A stretch of DNA of 64,000 nucleotides from Euonymus europaeus (taxonomy: Eukaryota > Streptophyta > Magnoliopsida > Celastrales > Celastraceae). The notes below the pieces were generated by a model that saw nothing but the letters and a program-made list of their open reading frames with translations, was not told where the DNA came from and ran no database searches. The stretch lies in the NCBI GenBank assembly GCA_963580455.1, contig OY756965.1:4786501-4850500 (forward strand). The letters are read 5' to 3'. The translations under genes and the position numbers were made by a program. This document shows positions 9,330-19,976 of this stretch, piece by piece. The number at the start of each line of letters is the position of its first letter. Positions within the stretch are counted from its first letter, which is position 1.

Positions 9330-10227
9330 TCATTGGAGCTTTTTAACAAACAGTTAGCAGGTATTTTGCAGCATCTCGAATGCCGTGTCTGCGTTGACGA
9401 AGAGGTTGTTGTCACTGAAAGCCACCGCCAAGGCAGGTATGGATCTCAGATTTTGCTACCCGCATTTGATTTCTTACATTATTCTTGCTTCTTTTTTTTC
9501 TTTTCCTTCTTACTTTTGCGTCAAGTGTTGGTGGACGTTAATGGGATTGGTTTGTGTAGCAATTTGTGGCCGTCCATTGATGAAGTTTGAGAGTGGGTAT
9601 GCTGGGGAGACTGTTTGATGGGAGCAAGATTGGGGTGCTTCTGATTTTGGATTCTGCTAACAGCAGTAACCGATACAAGATATCTTCCTCTCTGTCTCTG
9701 TGTAAGTGGTTTTTGATATAGCTCTCCAAATTTCTGTGTATGAGGTAGCAATTTCTAAGAATTTGTATTTTTTAGAAACTAAATGAGACCGCCATTTCTG
9801 CCTCATGTATTATATTTCCAATTGAAATGAAAAGATGAACTGTTATTGTTATTGTTATCACTTCTCCCAGTGGCCTGTACTGTCATATGTTAATTATAAA
9901 ATTTATCCTCTATTGCTCAGGTACATCAGTTCTAGATGGGTATCACATTATGAAATTTTATTTGAATATAACGTTTACGGCATATTTTTTTGTGTGTGCA
10001 TGAAATTGATCTCTGATTATTCTAAATTGATTAATGGGAGACCTGCAGATAACAGGCCAAAGCTGGTTGCTGGATCGGGTTAAGAATACTCTGGAGTCTA
10101 AACATGTGGATGGGAGGCCAAGCTAGGCAAGGATGAACCACTCAAAGGGGCTTAGAGTAGACAATAGAGGAAATATTTACATTGTTGACAAAATGAACAT
10201 GGCAATCAGGAAGATAAGCGATGCAGG
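9330..10227 (+). pseudogene. NHL-repeat protein pseudogene
   Basis: Three exon-like blocks match the N-terminal half of plant NHL-domain proteins. The first ends in ALTKRLLSLKATAKA before a donor at about 9436. The second reads LMKFESGY...SKIGV...LLILDSANS at about 9570-9700. The third contains RPKLVAGS and then LRVDNRGNIYIVDKMNMAIR at about 10050-10227, ending at a GTAAAT donor. It is broken by a frameshift after ETV near 9618, by a deletion between SKIGV and LLILDS, and by in-frame stops near 10081 and 10122. Later NHL exons are absent. The original protein was probably a secreted or membrane NHL beta-propeller. The family assignment rests on remembered motifs. Confidence 0.8.
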
Positions 10228-10694
10228 TAAATTCTATACTTTCAGTTTGATTATTCCTTTTGTAATAGGCTAATAGGTATATTCTTCTTTAAAAATATCT
10301 GCTGAATATATACTTATATATTTTTCCCCCTTTCTCTTTCCCCTTTGCACAACCCCTTATTTGGTATGGAATTAGTACATACTGTGATGTATTCAAAATG
10401 ACTAACTAGAGTATGATGTGTGTGTGACAGTTTTGACATCAGTCTGAATTTGGAAGGATCTTAAGAAAAATTTAGTCTCTCTTTTTTACTTTTATTATCT
10501 CAAGAATCAACATTCATTCTAGGATGTTAAAGCATTGTACTTGGGCATGTGGATGAAAGAAGTCATGCGCCTGTGTCATTTCTTCTAAGTTGTTTTAGTT
10601 AAAAGATTTTCTTTCTAGTTATTTTTCGTCCATTTGAAATTAATGGACATTTTTTCTAACCTAACTCGTAATGGCTGGCAAATATTTCTTGTAG

Positions 10695-10913
10695 GATCCC
10701 CACATGGCTACCAATGTAGGGGAAATATTTGCAACTGCTGGCCTGTTGAAGGTAAATTCAGCAATCTGTGTTTGGGTGCATTGTTGGGATGATAGTATTC
10801 AATATTTTCTGCATTTGATGACATGTCATGACGGCTATAATTATTTTCTTTTGCAGGTCGTCTCCGACATTCCTATCAATATAAGCGAAGATATAGTCAA
10901 ACTACTTCTGGTG
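10695..10913 (+). other. Two phase-compatible orphan exons, unrecognised
   Basis: A 57-bp open block (10695-10751, after TAG and before GTAAAT) encodes DPHMATNVGEIFATAGLLK. In the same phase, after a TTTTGCAG acceptor at 10856, follows VVSDIPINISEDIVKLLLV up to about 10913. Both junctions have good splice consensus. I do not recognise the protein, and it does not look like the continuation of the NHL gene. It may be the remnant of another gene or a chance pairing. Confidence 0.3.
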
Positions 10914-10995
10914 GGAGATGTGTTCTCACAAGTTGTTCTTATGCATGCTTTATTTTCATCACCTCTCTACAGTAGCTTTATATATTAAATTTATA

Positions 10996-12243
10996 TAAAT
11001 TAATTCAAATGCTTCAAATATTATTACTCGAAGTAGTATAAAGTCAAAATTTCATTTTGTTTTAGTGCATATTACAATGACGATAAAAGAATCTTCAGTA
11101 CTGGACAATAAGACATTTAACTGAGCTAAATGAAAGAGAGTGAGTTTTGTTTCTTGTTACCAGATAAGTATTTGGTTTGTAGGAAAACTTGCATTTGGCT
11201 TCATTACCTTTGCTGTAAAAGCAAATTGATTGTCCTGTAGCCTGAATGGTAAACAACGATCAATGATCAATCAATAATGTTAGGGTTTTAATGTTGGCAA
11301 ACGATTCAAGCACCAGGTTACACACTAGTATGTATATATAAGTGACAAATTCATATATAAGTGACAACCAAATCACCAAAGAGAAATGCTGACATACAAA
11401 CTAGATATTTTGAATATCCAACACAGGAACATTTTCTAGGGGAAGAAAGGAATCTTATTTTTTTGCATCGGATTATCATATGTTCAATGTGCCGTACGTT
11501 GCATCAATGGCAGTGAATTTCGGCTCTCTGCTTCCCTTTAAACAACAAGCCAAAAACAATACCCCAATAGCCACACACTAGATCATGATTTTACACATTC
11601 GAGCAGGCAATATATCTATGTGGCAGGTTGACCTGAAGGCCTAATTTGTTCACGTGTAAATGTATTTACACATGAAAATATTTTGTAATTTTTTTTAAAA
11701 TATAAAATCTGACATGGATTAAAAAATTCATAAAAAACAAAAAACAAACAAAACACAAAAAAACCTAAAATAAAAAGTAAAAACTAAAAATCCAAAAAAG
11801 TAAAATGTCGACCTTAGAAAGTCGGGAAAAACAATCCATCAAAGCTCATCACCTGCTTGGCAATCTTGAAGCTACTGCTACTACTTGTGTAAGATGTCGA
11901 CTTTAAATCCCATTTTTCTTCATGATTGTGAAATAGCAAAGTTGAACCTCACCTCCGGTGCAAGCCCAATCCAATTCAAAATCAGATTCTCTCTCAGATC
12001 TTGAAGCAAGGAATCGATTTTTTTCATCGGAGTCGAAATGGTTTTGTTTTTCCCAGTAACTTAATCTTCAAACAGGAACATAGAAATTTGGTTTTCGTCG
12101 TGTTCGTTTGTGGGATCGGTAGTTGCAGCAGTTCTGGGCTACTCCATTTAGAAGAAGGCTTTGTCTTCCCTTTCCATGTCCCATGGTAGGCTAAAGCAGA
12201 AGGAGAGTCCATAGCTTGGAAAGGGTCTGCTTCTCAAAGAGGT
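10996..12243. other. Intergenic, nothing recognised
   Basis: AT-rich sequence with A-rich tracts at 11690-11800. No LTR or primer site could be found here for the copia remnant that follows. Confidence 0.5.
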
Positions 12244-15039
12244 ATGAGTTCTGACAAGTCACCTAAGTGTGATATTTGTAAAAGAATTGCACACAATGGC
12301 CATGATTGTCGACACAAAGGAAAACCACAATGTCATCACTATAAAAGGTTTGGCCATATACAAAAGAACTGTAGATTGAAGAAGGAGAATAATGCAAATT
12401 TGGTTGAATACAGTGAGGTGCCAGAGGATAGAACTTGTTTTACATTAGGCAAGTTGTTGTTGGAAATGTATTTGATGCTTGGTTTATTGATAGTGGTTGT
12501 AGCAACCACATGATTGGAAATGTTTCTTTGTTCACTAATATCGATCATTCCATTACTTCTAAAATTAGATTGGAAAATGGAAAAGTATTTATGGCTTTTG
12601 GTAAGGGTATGGTCAGAATTCAATCTCCTTCTAGAGTCAAAACTATTTCTAATGTTCTGTTTGTTTTAGCATTGCAAAATAATATACTTAGTGTAGGACA
12701 GATGGTTGAGAAATGATATAAACAGCTATTTGACAATGGAAAATGTAGCAATTTTTATGTTGATGATGGCAATGAGTTAATGGTGGTAGAAATGCAAGGC
12801 AGAAGAAACTTTCTTATTGATTTTCAAGATCAAGAGGAAGTTTCATTATTTTCAACAGAAGATAAGTGTCAGAAGACTCAACTCTGGCACAAGAGATTAG
12901 GTCACCTGAACTTGAAGCCACTAAAGCAGTTAAAAGATAAGCATATGGTGATTGGTTTACCAAGTATCATGCAGAGTGGGGAAGTGTGTGAAGGTTGTGT
13001 GCTTGGTAAACAGCACAGACAACCATTTCTTCATAAAGCTGATTAGCATACTGAGAGTGCTCTTGAACTTGTTCAAACATATTTATGTGGAACTATGAAA
13101 ACTGAGTCTTTTAGTGGATGTAAGTATTTCTTGACCTTCATTGATGATTTCTCAAGAATGATCTAGGTGTACTTTCTGAAGGCAAAGTCTCAAAATTTTA
13201 CAATGTTTAAGCAGCTCAAAGCTTTGGTTGAAAAACAAAGCCATAAGCTTATAAAAAGAATCAGAAGTGACAGAGAATGGGTGTATACCTCTACTGCCTT
13301 TGAAACATTCTGTGCAAAAGAAGGGATTTGGAAACAATTAACTACTGGATTTAGCCTTCAGCAAAATGGGCTTGCTGAGAGAAAGAATAGAACCATCATG
13401 GAGATGGCAAGGGCTATGCTGGCTGATAAAAAGCTTCCAAATAATTTTTTTGCAAAAGCTGTCAGTACCGTAGTTTATATTCTGAATTTGTATCCTGCAA
13501 AAGCTAAACCAGACAAAATTCCACTTGAACTTTGGAGTGGATTTAAGCATAATGTAGATCATATGAGGGTGTTTGAAAGCTTGTGTTATGTGTTGATTCC
13601 AGCTGAAGAAATGTCTAAGTTGGACTACAAAAGTAAGAAATGTGTGTTTGTAGGATATAGTCCTACTCCAAAGCTTACAGAGTTTATGACTTGGAAAGCA
13701 AGAAACTGCTTATCAGCCGTGATGCAGTGTTTAATGAAAACTTTGAATGGAGATAGAATAATTCTACTGATCAGAAAGATGCGAGAGAGTTTGGTTATGT
13801 TAGTTAGCTGGAAGAAATTCCTGATCAGAAGATAGTTTTACATGAGGAAGGTGTTGATCCTATTCCTAAAACAAATACTCGACTTCATGCTCCTGCCTAT
13901 ATTATTTCGCATTTTAATGAGTATGAAGTTGAAATAAACTATCCAACAATATCCACTCTTGCTCAGGATGAGGATTCATATGAAGAGTATCCTCCAAGGA
14001 GAATGAGAAATGTGCATGAGTTGTACGATACCTGTAACTTGAAAGATGTGATTATTGGAGAGCCTGAAAGGTTTGAAGAAGCTCAACGTGATCCAGTATG
14101 GAGGACAACTATGGATAATGAAATGTCTATAATAAAGAAGAATAACACATGGGAATTGGTTGCAACACCTCAACACAGGGAGGTAGTAGGAGTTAAATGG
14201 ATATACAAACTAAAGCTGAATCTAGATGGCATAGTGCTAAAACATAAAACTCGTTTGGTGGCCAAAGGATTCACTCAGAAGCCCGATGTTGATTTTAATG
14301 GGACTTTTGCCCATGTGGCTCGGCTTGAAACAATGAGGATTCTTCTTAGTTGCTAGAAGGTTCATCAAGTTGATGTGAAGTCTACTTTCTTAAATGGCAG
14401 TATTGAAGAAGAAGTTTATGTTGCTCAACTTGAGGGTTATGTCGTTCAAGGGGCAGAAGATAAAGTGTATCGTCTAAAGAAGACTTTCTATAGCCTTAAA
14501 TAGTCTCCTAGAGCTTGGTATGATGAGATTGATAAGTTTTTCAAGCTTAAAGGTCTGCAAAGAAGCAAAAACGAGGGCACATTGTATACTCACCAAAAAG
14601 GTACATCTTTTTTGATTGTATTTATATATGTTGATTATCTTGTGATCACTGGCAGTGATGAGGGAATGATACAATATCTTAAATCAAATTTGATGAGTTC
14701 ATATGAAATGAATGACATGGGCATGTTGAACAATTTACTGGGGTTAGAGGTTGGGCAATCTAAAAAGGGTATCTTTGTGTCTCAGTCTACTTATATTAGA
14801 ACTGTGTTGAAGAAGTATGGTATGTTGGACTGTAACCCTATTGCCACACCATTAATTGTGAATGAGAAATTCTCGAAATTTGATGGAGAAAAAGTGGAAG
14901 CCAACATGTATAGAAGCTTGATTGGAAGTTTGTTGTATATCACTACTATCATACCAGACATTATGTTCAGTGAAAGAGTGTTGTCTAGGTATATGCAGGA
15001 ACAGTCTCAGATTCATCTTGGAGATGCTAATCTTTGTTA
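12244..15039 (+). pseudogene. Degenerate copia gag-pol remnant (element 2)
   Basis: Copia domains can be followed across several frames and stops. There is a zinc-knuckle-like block (CHHYKRFGHIQKNC, first ligand spacing altered), then a protease with WFIDSGCSNHM at about 12484. A preintegrase zinc region with intact HHCC (LWHKRLGH...CEGC) lies at about 12884-13000. The integrase follows, then reverse transcriptase with GVKWIYKLKLN and YVDYL where YVDD is expected. Stops interrupt at 12715, 13165, 14354 and 14501 among others. The first integrase Asp site reads QTYLCG, where TDLCG would be usual. The remnant ends in the C-terminal part of the RT region at 15037-15039, RNase H is missing, and no LTR was found, so it is a dead truncated copy. 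Confidence 0.9.
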
Positions 15040-15436
15040 GTGACTAAAATTGTTAGCAATGTTTAGAAAATTATGTTGAGGAAAGGGGTTACTTAATTGT
15101 GCGTCGTATTGAACAGACTTATCTGGGAACGACCAAGTTGCAAGTTTTTGTGAATCACTAACTTAGAAAACCCACTATGTAGCGTTATATGCATTAAAAT
15201 CCTCACAATATGTTTATTATATGCTAAGTGCTTATAATAATAATTTGTGTGCATATTATATGCCGAATGATCGTTGAGAATCTTGGATTGAATAATTTTT
15301 CCTTTAAATGAATGATAACTTTGAGCATAGCGATTTTCGATCTCATTTTTAGGAAAATAATTTGATCTTTTAAATCTCAAAAAAAAAAGGAAAGAAAAAG
15401 GAATTGTGCTTAAATTGGTGTTTACTTTTACAGAAT

Positions 15437-15620
15437 GACCTCTAAAAATATTATTGTTGATTTAAACAAAGGCTAAAAGTTCACTGGATCTGAAAAATTA
15501 TAATTTGTGGCGTAGGAAGATTTAGTATCTTCTCAACGAACAATAAGTGCTTGAGACCATGAAAATGGCTATGGTACCACCAGAAAAAGGTAACACATCC
15601 CCTCATCGTCATGACAAGGA
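15437..15620 (+). pseudogene. Copia gag N-terminal fragment, copy 1
   Basis: Translation from the ATG at 15437 gives the typical gag start MTSKNIIVDLNKG, then KFTGSEN and NLWRRKI*YLLNEQ in adjacent frames, then MKMAMVPPEKGN. There are an internal stop and a one-base frame change. It belongs to a copia family with the NYxLWRRKIQYLL capsid motif and is only a fragment. Confidence 0.75.
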
Positions 15621-15913
15621 ATCTTGCAATAGAGAATCCTGTGCTTTGAGTGCATTTCTGTTTTTATGTGTGAGACATTAACAGCGAATTCTTGTGACAG
15701 ATTAATCTTAGCTATTGTAGTTTCTTTTAATTTTCCTCGTTGAAGACGATGGGGTGTCATGGCTGACTCTTTAGGACGCACCTTGCAGATTTTAGGCTCT
15801 AAAGGTCTATGGTCGTACATCTTGTTTGCTTGATTTCGTTTTGTTTTAGAGACAAATTTCTTAAATTTCTCTTGTTGAATGCCTTATTCCACTATGGTAA
15901 CTTTGTTTACTTG

Positions 15914-16393
15914 GGGTCGTTTGATTTGAGAAATATTGAGCGAATAAAGAATGAGTCATTTCATTCCATTATTTGGTGTATTAATTTTAAAGTGAATGGA
16001 ATGATTCATTTCATTTCATATTCTCTCTCCCTCTCTATTCCCATTCCACCAAAATTTCGTGGGAATGGTTCATTTCACAAGGAATGAACCATTAAATGAC
16101 TAAAATCCCCCTCTCTTTTTTGCAAATTTTATTTTATTTTTTGCAGAATTTTTTCCCAATTTTTTTTCTGCTTATTAAGCATATAAAATAATAACGTAAT
16201 AAGTAAAAAAAAAAATTGAAAGCACAAAATAACACTGCACATATTACTTGTAAAGTAGTAAAATTGACAAGGTACATATTTAATTCTCATTTCCAAAACA
16301 ATTTTTATACATACAAAACATGAGAATCAAAATTTTATTCTCATTTTCACTCTCACTCTCTCACTCTCACTCAAACCATTTTACAGACCAAAC
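15914..16393. mobile_element. Tourist-like MITE, copy 1, right end truncated
   Basis: It begins GGGTCGTTTGATTTG, has the internal GAATGAGTCATTtCATTCCATT phrase, and ends at GACCAAAC without the final GACCC. The last bases were lost at the tandem duplication junction. It is otherwise the same element as 17288-17763. Confidence 0.75.
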
Positions 16394-16870
16394 ATTATGT
16401 TCAGTGAAAGTGTGTTGTCTAGGTATATGCAGGAACCATCTCAGATTCATCTTGGAGCTGCAAATCTTTGTTAGTGACTAAAATTGTTAGCAATGTTTAG
16501 AAAATTATGTTAAGGAAAGGGGTTACTTAATTGTGCATCGTATTGAACATAATTATTTGGGAACGGCCAGGTTGCAAGTTTTTGTGAATCACTAACTTAG
16601 AAAACCCACTATGTAGCTTCCATTGCGTTATGCGCATTAAAATCCTCACAATATGTTTATTATATGCTAAGTGCTTATAATAATAATGTGTGCATCTTAT
16701 ATGCTGAATGATCGTTGAGAATCCTGGATTGAATAATTTTTCCTTTAAATGAATGATAACTTTGAGCATAGCGATTTTTTATCTCATTTTTAGGAAAATA
16801 ATTTGATCTTTAAATCTCAAAAAAGGAAAGAAAAAGGAATTGTGCTCAAATCGGTGTTTACTTTTACAGA

Positions 16871-17050
16871 ATGACCTCTAAAAATATTATTATTGATTTA
16901 AACAAAGGCTAAAAGTTCACTGGATCTGAAAATTATAGTGTGTGGCGTAGGAAGATTTAGTATCTTCTCAACGAGCAAGAAGCGCTTGAGACCATGAAAA
17001 TGGCTATGGTACCACCAGGAAAAGGTAGCACATCCCCTCATTGTCGTGAC
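16871..17050 (+). pseudogene. Copia gag N-terminal fragment, copy 2
   Basis: This is the second tandem copy of the gag fragment at 15437, starting at the ATG at 16871, with the same stop after RRKI and slightly different codons (YLLNEQEALETMK). Its origin is the duplication of 15.0-16.4 kb. Confidence 0.75.
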
Positions 17051-17287
17051 AAGAAATCTTGCAATAGAGAATCGTGTGCTCTGCATGCATTACCTGTCTT
17101 TTAATTTTCCTCGTTGAAGATGATGGGGGTCATGGCTGACTCCTTTAGGATGCACCTTGCAGATTTTAGTCTCTAAAGGTCTATGGTCGTACTTCTTGTT
17201 TGCTTGATTTCGTTTTGTTTTAGAGACAAATTTCTTAAATTTCTCTTGTTGAATGCCTTATTCCCACTGTGGTAACTTTGTTTACTA

Positions 17288-17763
17288 GGGGTCGTTTGAT
17301 TTGGGAAATAAAAAAAGAATAAAGAATGAGTCATTCCATTCCATTGTTTGATGTATTAATTTTAAAGTGAATAGAATGACTCATTTCATTTCACATTTTC
17401 TCTCCCTCTCTATTCCCATTCCACCAAAATTTCGTGGAAATGATTCATTTCGCATGGAATGAACCATTAAATGAATAAAATGTCCCTCTATTTTTGCAGA
17501 TTTTATTTTATTTTTTGCAGAATTTTTTTCCAATTTTTTTTTACTTATTAAGCATATAAAATAATAACGTAATAAGTAAAAAAAAAAAATTGAAAGCCCA
17601 AAATAACACTGCACATATTACTTGTAAAGAATAAAATTGACAAGGTACATATTTAATTCTCATTTCCCAAACAATTTTTATACATACAAAACATGAGAAT
17701 CAAAATTTTATTCTCATTTTCATTCTCACTCTCACTTAAACCATTTTATAGACCAAACGACCC
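17288..17763. mobile_element. Tourist-like MITE, complete copy 2
   Basis: The 476-bp non-coding element has terminal inverted repeats GGGTCGTTTG / CAAACGACCC. The flanking sequence TTTACTA before and TTAAATT after fits an original TTA target in which the left copy has mutated, as in PIF/Harbinger (Tourist) elements. The class assignment is an inference from TIR and target length. Confidence 0.72.
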
Positions 17764-18259
17764 TTAAATTTATTGGCTTTGCTCCTTTGTTGTTGGATGC
17801 TTCATAGTGTTTCCTTCAGTTTCGTCTTTCTTATTGTGTCAGGGACAAGGTTTTAACAAGTGCGTTCAGTGGCATGCCTGCGGCATATCTTTAGAAGAGT
17901 AGACTCATAAGGCCAGGCATTATCTGCTGAGTTATGCCCGTAAGGCTCGGACTTGTTTGCAGGAAATTGTTTTCGATGGCAATGGGTAAGACATTTAAAG
18001 GTTTACCTGCTCCTTGACTTGGCAAAAGAAAGAGGAAACAACAGGTTGAAAAAAAGGGTAAAAGATGATGCAACTACTACAGCGAATTAGAAGTTAAATA
18101 ATCTTGGATAATGATTGATAAGTACCCTTTAAGCCACAAAAATATCAAAAACCCATGCTCCTCTTGTAACAGAAACTACAATTTATTGGTACAAATGGTG
18201 TTTCTTTTTACAATTATTCTAACACTTTTTGGTATGCTTAAAGTCAGTGCGTTCTAGAA
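17764..18259. other. Intergenic, nothing recognised
   Basis: No open frame or element ends could be recognised. It continues the sequence split by the MITE. Confidence 0.45.
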
Positions 18260-18554
18260 GTGAGGAAATGGGTAATTACATTTTAGTCACTGAAATATTT
18301 ATCATTTTTTATTTTTGTCACTGAATGTTCAAACGTTACAGATCAATCACTTAAAGTTTCAATTTGTTCCAATATAGTAACTTTGTTGTTCCAAATTGAT
18401 AATCCTGTTATTCCAATATGATAAACCAAAGTGACCAATCTGAAACAAACTAAAACTTTATGTTACTGATCTGTAACATTTGAACATTCAGTGATCAAAA
18501 TAAAAAATAAAAAATCTTTGAATTGACTAAAAATGTACTTAAACGTGAGGAAAT
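18260..18554. mobile_element. Small foldback MITE with 10-bp target duplication
   Basis: The element 18270-18544 (275 bp) has inverted ends GGGTAATTACATTTTAGTCA and, in reverse complement, GTTTAAGTACATTTTTAGTCA. The arms continue for about 90 bp, sharing GTCACTGAATGTTCAAA and GTTACAGATC. It is flanked by the direct repeat GTGAGGAAAT (18260-18269 and 18545-18554). A 9-10 bp duplication points to a Mutator-like origin. It has no coding capacity. Confidence 0.85.
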
Positions 18555-19240
18555 AGAGGCTATTTAGGATTAGTAGAGAGATACCTACCAAAAGAAACAC
18601 AAATTATGCCACCAAATGTATGATAGTATTTTATAGTGTTAATTAGGGTCTAGAAGCCTAAGAAATATGCCTTCAAAAATGACAACCGTGAAAAGGGGAC
18701 AAGGGTCCGGCTGAGAGATTAAAAATTGTCTGAAATTTATCATCAAATTCATGTCATTTTCAGTAACCTTGAAAATTCGTAAGGAATAAAAGGTGTGTAA
18801 CCTTCAACTGAGACCATCTCCTGATCCTTGTGTAATATGGGGATTATTTATCATTGAAAGTTTGTCTCTTGTTTTAAAATACTAAGGAGGATCCTAGGTG
18901 AGCTGTCTCCCATGTTTGAATTACTGGGTTTTACTTTAAGGTGATGTTTAATTAACAAATGACACAATAATACAATACAAAATCAATAGTAATCTCATTT
19001 AGTTATAACTAATAAATTGAAATGTGCAGTCAATCTATATGGTAAAAGCTTTTAGCAGAACTCTATCATAAATTGCCAATCCCAACTCCTATAACAATAA
19101 GAAAAATGATATATAACTCATATTTTGAAAACTCTCGGTATTCCATATATAGTTATTTTGTTATTTTTCTATTCTAATCAATATGAATATGCTGAGTATT
19201 TATTTGGTTTTATTTTAATTAATTATTACTCTTTTAGAAT
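18555..19240. other. AT-rich intergenic DNA
   Basis: No gene or element boundary was recognised. Confidence 0.5.
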
Positions 19241-19447
19241 TTAGCAAATTCGTTCTCCTTAGGATTTAAAACTTGTTGTTTAGGCTACAACATGGAAATA
19301 TGATACATGAGTCCGTTAGGGTTAGCAAATTCGTTTCTCTTGAGGTATAATACTTATTGTTTAGATTATAATATAAAAATTCAATACACGAGTTCGTTAA
19401 GATTTAGCAAATTCGTTCCACTTATAGTTTAGCAATTAATGTTTAGA
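19241..19447. repeat. Imperfect 81-82 bp tandem repeat, 2.5 copies
   Basis: Units start with TTAGCAAATTCGTT at 19241, 19322 and 19404 and share a later GAGTyCGTTA phrase. They are diverged and non-coding. Confidence 0.75.
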
Positions 19448-19869
19448 TATGAGTTATCATGAGCTACTAAAAAATGAACTATTTATTACTATCCTAATAA
19501 TAATGAAAAAATAGTTGGAATTTTCCATTTTGTAGATTTTCAAAATTACGTTAAAATCAAGTAGGTTTATCTAATTTTCAGGCTAATTCATGAATCATGA
19601 TGGTGCAGTACTCAAAGCAAGTATTCAAAACTTTTATTTAATCCCGAAAATCTTGAAGAAAATATTTATGATATTGTAATATAATATAAATTGGGAAAAA
19701 AATTAAAAAATATGCCAAGCCATCCATGAAAATCATAACACCGTCACCGTAACCGTCACCGTCACGGTCAACGTGGACTGTCACATGACTTGTAGTGCTT
19801 CTTTCACGTACGTCTAGCTGTGAATTTAATACTTCCTTGAGAAATCTCGCATGAGTCAGTCATCATCTT

Positions 19870-19874
<5 letters not shown>

Positions 19875-19912
<38 letters not shown>
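19875..19912 (+). promoter_or_regulatory. CT microsatellite in the leader of the following gene
   Basis: A run of about 19 CT dinucleotides lies 65-100 bp before the chosen start codon. CT/GA tracts are common in plant 5' leaders. A TATATAA-like sequence follows at 19925-19931, but I cannot say which element sets the transcription start. Confidence 0.55.
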
Positions 19913-19913
<1 letters not shown>

Positions 19914-19976
19914 GTTTCCAGACTCTATATAATCTCCACTTCCTCTTCCTTCACAAGCAATATTCTCAGCTCTCAA

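Larger units (their letters stand above)
14958..17758. repeat. Tandem duplication of about 1.4 kb, two copies
   Basis: Copy 1 spans about 14958-16391 and copy 2 about 16392-17758. Both start with ACATTATGTTCAGTGAAAG, the end of the copia RT remnant, and both end with a MITE that closes in GACCAAAC. Copy 2 lacks about 70 bp corresponding to 15661-15730. By eye the copies differ by several percent. The junction lies inside the MITE's right terminal repeat. Confidence 0.92.

Noticed and set aside
9385..9618. 77-codon frame as a real small gene
   Set aside because: Its ends match the NHL protein family, but its middle translates an intron. It is part of the pseudogene at 9330-10227.
19851..19976. 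42-residue N-terminal extension of the SUKH-like protein
   Set aside because: It would be encoded mainly by the CT microsatellite (Leu/Ser repeat), so the ATG at 19977 is the better start.
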